Source: Anaerolineae bacterium
GTDB lineage: Bacteria > Chloroflexota > Anaerolineae > B4-G1
Assembly (NCBI GenBank): GCA_030612185.1
Contig: JAUWOI010000188.1
Coordinates: 1 to 7,815 of the forward strand
Direction of reading: 5' to 3'
DNA: 7,815 bases
The notes below the pieces were generated by a model. That model was given only the letters and a program-made list of their open reading frames with translations. It searched no databases and was not told where the DNA came from. Shown one piece after another: positions 1 through 4,390 of this stretch. The position numbers and the translations under genes are program-made. The stretch's first letter is position 1, and every line of letters begins with the position of its first letter.

Positions 1-345
1 GAGCAGGGCGTCCACGTCCACGCCGCACATGCGCATGTAGTCCGGGTCAACGGCGTGCTCCATGTCAATGTAGGCCGCGACGCCACCGCGCTTCTGCGCC
101 TCGGCGACGATGTGCTGGGCGAGAGTGGTCTTGCCCGAACCATCCGGCCCGTAGATTTCGGTGACGCGGCCGCGGGGGATGCCACCGACGCCGAGGGCCC
201 GGTCGAGCGCCAGGGTGCCGGTGGGGATGACCTCGACTTGCAGGTGGGTCGCCTCCCCCAGGCGCATCACAGTGCCCTCGCCAAAGCGCTTGGTCAGATT
301 CGCCAGCGCCATCTCCAGCGCCCTTTCACGTCCATCCTTGCTCAT
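1..345 (-). CDS. recA: RecA recombinase, N-terminal 115 residues (3' end beyond window)
   Basis: RecA is the ATP-dependent strand-exchange protein of homologous recombination and the co-protease that triggers LexA self-cleavage. The visible part aligns without gaps to the N-terminus of E. coli RecA from memory. It has the N-terminal helix (residues 5-21), [10 protein letters not shown] (22-31), [21 protein letters not shown] (40-60, ending in the EIYG strand), a Walker A loop GPDGSGKTT (66-74), and the strand with the catalytic glutamate in [10 protein letters not shown] (E96). The usual Walker A is GPESSGKTT; here residues 68-69 are Asp-Gly, and Met replaces the usual Ala before E96. The ATG at 343-345 is chosen because a perfect AGGAGG (351-356) lies 5 nt upstream. 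The gene has its own promoter and an SOS-like operator. A divergent RecA paralog cannot be ruled out without the rest of the protein. Confidence 0.95.
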   Translation of the reverse strand, partial: MSKDGRERALEMALANLTKRFGEGTVMRLGEATHLQVEVIPTGTLALDRALGVGGIPRGRVTEIYGPDGSGKTTLAQHIVAEAQKRGGVAAYIDMEHAVDPDYMRMCGVDVDALL

Positions 346-405
346 ACTGTCCTCCTCTCTCCTCTCCTTTCCTCTCTTCTCTCTACTCTCTCCTCTTCCT
401 CACTC
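346..405 (-). promoter_or_regulatory. Purine-rich recA leader with AGGAGG ribosome binding site
   Basis: On the recA coding strand the predicted untranslated leader is almost pure A/G. Positions 351-401 contain a single pyrimidine in the transcript sense (at 385). The Shine-Dalgarno AGGAGG is at 351-356, and several further GGAG/GAGG motifs precede it. Such a leader should be unstructured and may offer standby ribosome sites; the polypurine-polypyrimidine duplex could also form triplex-like DNA. Those roles are inference. The start near 406 is estimated from the -10 position. Confidence 0.7.
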
Positions 406-412
406 CAACACC

Positions 413-441
413 AGTATAGCACAAACGTTCTACTCTGTCAA
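413..441 (-). promoter_or_regulatory. recA promoter, near-perfect housekeeping sigma type
   Basis: Read on the minus strand, TTGACA (-35, positions 436-441) is followed after exactly 17 nt by TATACT (-10, positions 413-418). This matches the sigma-70/SigA consensus at 6/6 and 5/6 positions. Transcription would start near 406 and give a leader of about 60 nt before the recA ATG. The promoter begins 19 bp after the stop codon of the radical SAM gene, so recA has its own transcript even if the upstream operon also reads through. No hairpin-plus-T-run terminator is visible between them. Confidence 0.88.
417..432 (-). promoter_or_regulatory. Putative LexA (SOS) operator overlapping the recA promoter
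   Basis: On the minus strand this reads TAGAACGTTTGTGCTA, a near-palindrome with TAG/CTA ends and one mismatched arm pair. It matches the Gram-positive LexA (DinR) core GAAC-N4-GTTC except for G in place of T at one position. It occupies the spacer and overlaps the start of the -10, where a repressor would block RNA polymerase. Its place in front of recA, the classic LexA target, supports the call. The LexA specificity of this organism is unknown, so the assignment is inference. Confidence 0.65.
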
Positions 442-446
442 GTCGA

Positions 447-467
447 CAAATCCACAAATCTCAAATC
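447..467 (-). repeat. Three GATTTG repeats just upstream of the recA -35
   Basis: On the minus strand the hexamer GATTTG occurs three times (462-467, 455-460, 447-452) with periods of 7 and 8 bp. It overlaps the stop codon of the radical SAM gene and ends 6 bp before the recA -35. The stretch is locally AT-rich in GC-rich surroundings, so it could act as an UP-like element or an activator site. It could also be chance, since part of it is coding sequence. Confidence 0.4.
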
Positions 468-1549
468 AGCAGGTGGCGATTGCCGATGCGCACGGTCTGT
501 AGTCCGGCCGCGCGGGCAGCCGCCTCGGCCGCGTCGGCGTGACGCACGGAGGTGCGGGGCAGGTCGGGGAAAAAGAAATGAGGGGCGAAGCCGAGCAGAG
601 CATAGGGGATAGCGGGATTGAGGGCGGCGATGAAGCGGGCGATGCGGCCCACCTCCTCGGCATCCACGTAGCCGGGCACCAGAAGCGTGCTGGCGACGAC
701 GGGGGGCGGCTCGGGACGCTCGTCGAAGCGGGCGGCGGCACGGGCGAAGTTCTCCAGTGCGCGACTGTTGCTGGCCCCGGTGAGAGCACGGTGCAGATTA
801 TCGTCGTGGGCCTTGAGGTCGAACTTGACGCAGCCGCCGGTGGACAGAGAGAGAGCGAGCGCACGGTCCATCAGGCGGGGGCGAGCGCTGCCGTTGGTCT
901 CCCAGCAGACGACGACTCCGCGCTCGGCCAGGAGACGGCTGGCGGCCAGAGCGTGTGCCATCTGGCTGGCCGGGTCGCCGCCGAAGTAGCAGACGCAGTA
1001 GGTGCGCGAGTTGGCAGCGCCGGCCAACTCCGCAGCCGTGAGGCAGGTCGAGCGGGCCGGGTCTGTCTCGCGGAAGTGCCAATTCTGGCAGAACAGACAG
1101 TCCACCGTGCACGAAGCATAAAAGACGGCCAGGTTGTGCTTGCCGCGCTGGCGGGAGCCGGAACAGACCCAGTCGGCGACGCAGTTGGTGGGCAGGGAAT
1201 CGCGGTACCAGTGGAGCAGGCCCCGGGCAGGAGTACCGGCCAGGTGGCGCAATTTGCCGTCCTGCACCTCGCGCAGCCCGCAGTAGCCGCGCTCCCCCTC
1301 GCCGATGACACAGTCCTGCACCCACAGCCCGCAGCGGCGGCCCCCCTCGGTGCGCGGCGGTCGCTCCGGCAGGCCAAAGAGGCGGCGGGCAGCGGCGTGG
1401 GCAGCGTCAGCGACCGGTAGCGCCTCCTGGGGCCGGTTGCGGATGCAATCCAGGCACACGCCCAGGTGGGCGGCGATGAGGCGCGAGCGATCGCCGCACA
1501 GAGTACAGGTCTGTTCAGGAAGAGGTTTGGTTGTCGGAGAGTACCACAT
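461..1549 (-). CDS. Radical SAM protein, PflA/AmmeMemoRadiSam-like, with N-terminal zinc finger
   Basis: The 362-aa protein carries the radical SAM cluster motif CxxxCxxC (C146, C150, C153, in CTVDCLFCQNW), which holds a 4Fe-4S cluster that cleaves S-adenosylmethionine. The CQNW signature and overall form resemble COG1180 (pyruvate formate-lyase activase-like) proteins. An N-terminal C15-x2-C18 ... C32-x2-C35 pair looks like a zinc ribbon. More cysteines (C73, C80, C90, C123, C129) lie before the core, in a region with GERGYCGLRE and LPTNCVADWVC, typical of this subfamily as I recall it. GGDPAS near residue 190 and WETNG near 215 match the SAM-binding strands. The ATG at 1547-1549 is the only start that keeps the zinc finger; it overlaps the previous gene by 35 bp and has no clear ribosome site, suggesting coupled translation. 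No glycyl-radical enzyme, AMMECR1 or Memo gene is nearby, so the substrate is unknown. Confidence 0.85.
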   Translation of the reverse strand: MWYSPTTKPLPEQTCTLCGDRSRLIAAHLGVCLDCIRNRPQEALPVADAAHAAARRLFGLPERPPRTEGGRRCGLWVQDCVIGEGERGYCGLREVQDGKLRHLAGTPARGLLHWYRDSLPTNCVADWVCSGSRQRGKHNLAVFYASCTVDCLFCQNWHFRETDPARSTCLTAAELAGAANSRTYCVCYFGGDPASQMAHALAASRLLAERGVVVCWETNGSARPRLMDRALALSLSTGGCVKFDLKAHDDNLHRALTGASNSRALENFARAAARFDERPEPPPVVASTLLVPGYVDAEEVGRIARFIAALNPAIPYALLGFAPHFFFPDLPRTSVRHADAAEAAARAAGLQTVRIGNRHLLI

Positions 1550-2330
1550 CGGTCAACGCCTGCTGCACGAAGTCGCGGGCGCGGAGGAAGATGGCCGGGT
1601 CTTCGACGTGGGCCGGCTCAATGATCAGTGGCCCACCGTAGCCCACGGCCTGCAGTGCGCGCAGGATCACACGCCAATCCAGGGTGCCTTCGCCGGGCGG
1701 CAGATGACGCGGGCTGCCTGGGGCATAGTCGGCCAGGTGCACGGTGGTGAGGCGGCTGTCCATCGCGTGGATAAGAGCGGCGGGGTCAGTGCCGCTTTCG
1801 CCGGCCTGGAAGGCGTCGAAGGTGAAGCCTACGGGCAGGCCGGCCTGGCGGATGGCCGCGACCTGCTCGGGAGTGTGCAGGTAACACCAACTGACGTTTT
1901 CGATGCACAGGGTGACACCGGCGGCCTGGGCCTGCTCCCCGGCCCAGGTTGCGCTTTCGAAGAAAGCGGCGATCAGGCGGGGACTATTTACACCATAGCG
2001 CAGCCCGTGCCAGGTGAGGGCGCGGGCTTCCAGCGTGGCCGCGATTTCCAGCAAGCGGTGGAAGCGCTCGCGGGTCTCCTGGATCATGCGGGGGTACGGA
2101 GCCCAGAGATCGAAGTAAGAGGTGTGGAGATGAATGGAATGTACACACAACCCCAGGTCGCGCCGCCGCCGGTCAAGTTCAGCGCCAAAGGCCGGGGTGT
2201 ACTCCCCCTCGGTCTGGAGAAAGACCTCGACAATACGGAAGCCGAGCCCCGCGATGGCCGTCAGCGCGTCCTCCGTCAGATGAGTGGGATAGAGAGCGGC
2301 GGTCGAAAGGCCGATTTCTGGCAGGTTCAT
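1515..2330 (-). CDS. Sugar phosphate isomerase/epimerase-like TIM-barrel protein
   Basis: The 271-aa protein belongs to the xylose isomerase-like/AP endonuclease 2 TIM-barrel superfamily, soluble metal enzymes that usually isomerise or epimerise sugars and related compounds. Features in order are IGLSTAALYP at the N-terminus (strand 1), VEVF with E35, SIHLHT (H67, H69), TWHGLRYG (H108), CIENVSW (E144), FTFDAFQAG (D172), TVHLADY (H198), PPGEGTLDW (211-219) and LIIEPAH (E238). E144, D172, H198 and E238 sit where the family's divalent-metal ligands are expected. The length is normal. The ATG (2328-2330) overlaps the TGA of the nucleotidyltransferase gene as ATGA, so translation is probably coupled. 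The 3' end overlaps the radical SAM gene. The substrate cannot be told from sequence; an endonuclease IV-type DNA repair role is less likely because the protein lacks that family's full set of metal-binding histidines. Confidence 0.8.
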   Translation of the reverse strand: MNLPEIGLSTAALYPTHLTEDALTAIAGLGFRIVEVFLQTEGEYTPAFGAELDRRRRDLGLCVHSIHLHTSYFDLWAPYPRMIQETRERFHRLLEIAATLEARALTWHGLRYGVNSPRLIAAFFESATWAGEQAQAAGVTLCIENVSWCYLHTPEQVAAIRQAGLPVGFTFDAFQAGESGTDPAALIHAMDSRLTTVHLADYAPGSPRHLPPGEGTLDWRVILRALQAVGYGGPLIIEPAHVEDPAIFLRARDFVQQALTDVVLSDNQTSS

Positions 2331-2902
2331 TCCGCTTTCCCTCGTGCGGCGGCGATACGACTCTGGATAGCCTGGTATTGTGAGAGGATCTCCGGTTGAC
2401 CGAGCAGTTCGGCGAACTGGGAGAGCCAGTCCTCCAGGTATTCCAAGTTCAGGTGACCGTACTGCTCAATCAGGATACCCTCAATGTCTTGCCAGTCTTT
2501 GGCCCGGCCGGCGACGGCTTTCTGGATCACCAGATCTTCCGGTGCACACACCCACGCCTGCAAGTCGCCCAGGTCGCAGTGCACAGCGCGAGTGACGATC
2601 TGCTCCTCGTAGCCGGGCAGGGCGAGGAGGAAGTCTACGACAGTGCTCTCAATGTTCACCGAGACGATGAGCGGGTTATCCGGGGCGTGGGGGCGACCGA
2701 GTTCTGGAAAGGCAGCGCGGATGGCGGCGCGCAGGGCAGCGTAGTCTATGTCGGGGACAAGCACCTTCAGATCAACGTCACGGGTAGCGCGGATGATTCC
2801 CCAGACGGTAACGGCGATACCACCGACAACTGCATAGCGATAGCCGTGCGCTTCCAAGAACGCGATCGCATGTCTCAGTGATGGCTCAAGTTGCCGTTCC
2901 AC
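2327..2902 (-). CDS. Nucleotidyltransferase-fold protein, AbiEii/DUF6036-like
   Basis: The 191-aa protein has the polymerase-beta nucleotidyltransferase core: VVGGIAV (GG at 27-28), then IRATRDVDLKV with the metal-binding pair D42/D44, and a third carboxylate D90 in STVVDFLL. The C-terminal part has EDLVIQKAVAGRAKDWQDI, the K/R-x-KDxxDI pattern typical of AbiEii and DUF6036-type proteins, so the catalytic residues look intact. Relatives transfer nucleotides to RNA or protein, and some are toxins of type IV toxin-antitoxin or abortive-infection systems. I chose the GTG at 2900-2902 because GGAGG (2910-2914) precedes it by 7 nt. An ATG-less extension upstream to 3037 would add 45 low-complexity residues that shadow the previous gene. 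It overlaps that gene by 17 bp and the next one by 3 bp. A toxin role is inference from context only. Confidence 0.82.
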   Translation of the reverse strand: MERQLEPSLRHAIAFLEAHGYRYAVVGGIAVTVWGIIRATRDVDLKVLVPDIDYAALRAAIRAAFPELGRPHAPDNPLIVSVNIESTVVDFLLALPGYEEQIVTRAVHCDLGDLQAWVCAPEDLVIQKAVAGRAKDWQDIEGILIEQYGHLNLEYLEDWLSQFAELLGQPEILSQYQAIQSRIAAARGKAE

Positions 2903-3155
2903 GCTCGCGCCTCCGTTCCTCAAAACGGCGCATTCTGGCATAGTAGGATGCCCACTCCTCGGCAGTCTGTCTTTGTTCCCACTCGCTCGGCCCCGGGCTG
3001 ATGCGCCAGCAGAACGACAGCAGGTCCAGGTAAGCACGCCACTTCTCAGCCGGCGCCTGCTCGCCGGCCCGGCGCACGCGGTCGGCGAATTCGGCCTCGT
3101 TCCAGGCGCAGTAGTGAGCCAGTGCCTCGCGCCAAAGGGCTTTGTCCTCGGTCAT
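2886..3155 (-). CDS. Small Trp-rich charged protein of unknown function (89 aa)
   Basis: I do not recognise a named family. The protein is predicted to be soluble and mostly helical, with no signal peptide or membrane segment. It has six tryptophans (W8, W18, W39, W50, W59, W68), many Arg/Glu pairs, a mid-region EKWRAYLDLLSFCWRISPGP, and a basic C-terminal tail FEERRRERG. The ATG at 3153-3155 is preferred over two upstream ATGs at 3170 and 3176 because GGAGG (3160-3164) lies just before it. It starts 1 bp after the DUF433 stop and overlaps the nucleotidyltransferase start by 17 bp. That position between a DUF433 protein and a nucleotidyltransferase suggests it works with one of them, perhaps as an inhibitor or adaptor; this is inference. 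Confidence 0.75.
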   Translation of the reverse strand: MTEDKALWREALAHYCAWNEAEFADRVRRAGEQAPAEKWRAYLDLLSFCWRISPGPSEWEQRQTAEEWASYYARMRRFEERRRERGTAT

Positions 3156-3156
3156 A

Positions 3157-3552
3157 TTACCTCCATTCATCGCCATGCGTCGTGGCAGGGGGAGCGGGTG
3201 AGGGTGTCGAAGAATAGGCCTCTTCTCCTACCAGTTCTTTGAGCCGCGCTTGCCAGACCTCGGTTGTATCTGCGGCTATCTCGGCGTCCATCGCTTCCTG
3301 GTGCTCGAAGTAATAGGCAAGCGCGCTGTGAACCTGAGATGGTGTCAGATGAGGCAGGATTTCCGTGGTGATGGTCTGGGCGTCGTATCCCATCTGCACG
3401 TATCGCACGACGGTTGTTACACTCGTCCGCGTACCAGCGACGACGGCGTATTCCCCCCAACGATCGTGTTTGATCTGGACGTACGGGTAGGCCGGGAGAT
3501 GTTCCATAAGATAGTCTCGACCACGCGCTCGGGTGGTTGATTGGTCTGACAT
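3157..3552 (-). CDS. DUF433 domain protein (antitoxin/regulator-like)
   Basis: The DUF433 domain covers roughly residues 22-83 (numbered from the ATG at 3552). It shows YPYVQIK, then VVAGTRTSVTTVVRYVQMGY (37-56) and ILPHLTPSQVHSALAYYFEH (65-84). The GTR-SV-TVV and LTxxQVxxALxYY patterns are diagnostic. The family has a winged or simple helix-turn-helix fold and is often found beside toxin genes. The start is uncertain: neither the ATG at 3552 nor the one at 3507 has a good ribosome site, and the first 15 residues (SDQSTTRARGRDYL) look like out-of-frame reading of the upstream ORF. Many family members, as I recall, carry a ribbon-helix-helix-like segment before DUF433. Here that segment lies in another frame just upstream, so the gene may be the back half of a frameshifted protein. 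Confidence 0.85.
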   Translation of the reverse strand: MSDQSTTRARGRDYLMEHLPAYPYVQIKHDRWGEYAVVAGTRTSVTTVVRYVQMGYDAQTITTEILPHLTPSQVHSALAYYFEHQEAMDAEIAADTTEVWQARLKELVGEEAYSSTPSPAPPATTHGDEWR

Positions 3553-3611
3553 GCCAGGTGGAGGATGCGTTTATAAAGCGGTCTGGACAGATGAATCGCG
3601 TTCGCACTCAT
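3417..3611 (-). CDS. Small ribbon-helix-helix-like ORF, possibly the frameshifted N-terminus of the DUF433 protein
   Basis: The 64-aa ORF begins MSANAIHLSRPLYKRILHLA and continues with NQPPERVVETIL (29-40). This beta strand, helix, turn, helix pattern resembles ribbon-helix-helix DNA-binding segments. From about residue 41 (WNISRPTRTSRSN onwards) it looks like noncoding readout of the DUF433 frame, which it overlaps by 136 bp. Evidence that it is expressed is good: two strong leftward promoters point at it, and the nearer one would start transcription about 30 nt before its ATG. GAGGG is the only ribosome-site candidate, about 10 nt upstream. A single -1 change near 3507-3515 would join it to the DUF433 domain. 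It may therefore be a separate overlapping gene, a frameshifted gene, or a sequencing error. Confidence 0.55.
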   Translation of the reverse strand: MSANAIHLSRPLYKRILHLACQTNQPPERVVETILWNISRPTRTSRSNTIVGGNTPSSLVRGRV

Positions 3612-3649
3612 GTTCTCAGTCCCTCTCAATCCGGTGGAATCCGCCTCTC

Positions 3650-3678
3650 ATTGTAGCACTGGCCGGCGGTATGGTCAA
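3650..3678 (-). promoter_or_regulatory. Leftward promoter P2 (proximal) for the RHH/DUF433 operon
   Basis: On the minus strand, TTGACC (-35, 3673-3678) is followed after 17 nt by TACAAT (-10, 3650-3655). A TG one base before the -10 gives an extended -10 element. Transcription would start near 3643, about 30 nt before the ATG at 3611. This is the strongest evidence that the small RHH-like ORF is the true first cistron. Confidence 0.75.
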
Positions 3679-3722
3679 CTGTGCAATGGCTCAAGCCAGC
3701 CTGCCTTCATTCGTCATCCCGC

Positions 3723-3751
3723 ATTGTAACATCGGTTGGTGGAACGGTCAA
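3723..3751 (-). promoter_or_regulatory. Leftward promoter P1 (distal), near copy of P2
   Basis: On the minus strand, TTGACC (-35, 3746-3751) is followed after 17 nt by TACAAT (-10, 3723-3728), again with TG one base before the -10. All three elements and the spacing are identical to P2, exactly 73 bp away. Its transcript would run through P2 into the same operon. Confidence 0.72.
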
Positions 3752-3775
3752 CCGGGGGCGTCTATCGTTTGACCG
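3745..3775. promoter_or_regulatory. 7-bp inverted repeat formed by the facing -35 boxes, possible operator
   Basis: CGGTCAA (3745-3751) and TTGACCG (3769-3775) are perfect inverted arms separated by 17 bp. The left arm contains the -35 of P1 (leftward) and the right arm the -35 of the flavin reductase promoter. A regulator binding both arms could control the two directions together, and the RHH-like first gene product would be a natural candidate. It may also arise simply because both promoters use TTGACC. Confidence 0.4.
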
Positions 3776-3797
3776 CTTCATCTGAGTCGAGTATACT
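3769..3797 (+). promoter_or_regulatory. Flavin reductase promoter
   Basis: TTGACC (-35, 3769-3774) is followed after 17 nt by TATACT (-10, 3792-3797). Transcription would start near 3804, giving a leader of about 29 nt. The -10 lies in an 8-bp palindrome, AGTATACT (3790-3797). The ribosome site GAGGAG (3823-3828) precedes the ATG at 3833. Confidence 0.82.
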
Positions 3798-3832
3798 ACA
3801 GACAACTACACATAGTACAAGTGAGGAGAAAG

Positions 3833-4390
3833 ATGACAAAAGTCACCAAGAAACCCACAACGGTTCTCTATCCGGTGCCGGCCGTGTTGGTCAGTTGTGG
3901 CACCGGCCAGCAAGCCAACATCATCACCCTGGCGTGGGTGGGCACGCTCTGCTCGGAACCGCCACTGGTGGGCATCGGCGTGCGAGCGAGTAGATATTCG
4001 CACGGGCTGATCAAGGAAGTTGGCGAGTTCGTGATCAACCTGCCAAATGCGAGGCAGGTCAGGTGGGTGGACCACTGCGGGATGGTGTCAGGCCGGGATG
4101 AGGACAAATGGGCGACCTGTGGCTTCACCCCGGCCCCGGCGGCCGAGGTGCAGGTACCCCTCATCGCCGAGTGCCCGGTCAACGTCGAATGTCGTCTGCG
4201 ACAGACCCTCTCGCTGGGCAGCCACGACCTGTTCATCGGCGAGATAGTGGCCGTCCAGATGGATGAGGCCGTACTCGACGAGCGGGGCCGTCTCGACGTT
4301 GCCAAGGCCAGGCCATTCGCTTTCCTGAACGGGGAATATCGGCAAGTTGGGGAACTGCTGGGCACGTTTGGATATTCCAGGAAGGGATAG
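3833..4390 (+). CDS. Flavin reductase-like FMN-binding split-barrel protein
   Basis: The 185-aa protein belongs to the flavin reductase-like domain family (PF01613), which binds FMN and reduces flavins or acts as an FMN electron carrier (flavoredoxin-like) in the cytoplasm. Recognisable parts are VLVSCGTGQQANIITLAWVG (18-37), the PPLVGIGVRASRYSHGLI segment (43-60) that contacts FMN, GEFVINLP (64-71), NVECRLRQTLSLGSHDLFIGEIVAV (117-141) and the C-terminal YRQVGELLGTFGYS. The length is typical. The ATG at 3833 is chosen over a GTG at 3821 because GAGGAG lies between them at the right distance. The gene is monocistronic with its own promoter, divergent from the DUF433 operon, and its stop abuts the stop of the convergent adaptor gene. 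The physiological partner is not visible. Confidence 0.88.
   Translation: MTKVTKKPTTVLYPVPAVLVSCGTGQQANIITLAWVGTLCSEPPLVGIGVRASRYSHGLIKEVGEFVINLPNARQVRWVDHCGMVSGRDEDKWATCGFTPAPAAEVQVPLIAECPVNVECRLRQTLSLGSHDLFIGEIVAVQMDEAVLDERGRLDVAKARPFAFLNGEYRQVGELLGTFGYSRKG

Larger units (their letters stand above)
3649..3752 (-). repeat. Direct repeat: two diverged copies of a 31-bp promoter
   Basis: The 31-bp stretches 3722-3752 and 3649-3679 match at 23 positions, by hand count. Seven of the eight differences are transitions, and the similarity drops at both ends. The repeat unit contains the full -35, spacer and extended -10. Conservation of spacer bases (the CC steps) beyond the promoter boxes suggests duplication or a shared operator rather than only promoter consensus. 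Confidence 0.5.

Noticed and set aside
351..401. C/T tract as a low-quality or assembly artefact
   Set aside because: The tract is irregular rather than a simple short-unit repeat, and it ends in a well-placed AGGAGG before recA with a proper promoter on the other side, so it reads as a genuine leader.
539..1420. Long plus-strand ORF (293 aa) opposite the radical SAM gene
   Set aside because: It has no recognisable domain and no ribosome site, and is fully explained as the antisense shadow of a GC-rich gene whose minus-strand reading has the clear CxxxCxxC motif.
1305..2399. Plus-strand ORF of 364 aa spanning three minus-strand genes
   Set aside because: It crosses the boundaries of well-supported minus-strand genes with family motifs. 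Its own translation is low-complexity Gly/Arg/Ala and resembles nothing known.
2903..3037. N-terminal extension of the nucleotidyltransferase to 3037
   Set aside because: The extra 45 residues overlap the upstream gene out of frame and look unstructured, while the GTG at 2902 has GGAGG at ideal spacing.
3790..3797. 8-bp palindrome AGTATACT as a regulator site
   Set aside because: It mostly coincides with the TATACT -10 box, and such a short palindrome is readily explained by that.
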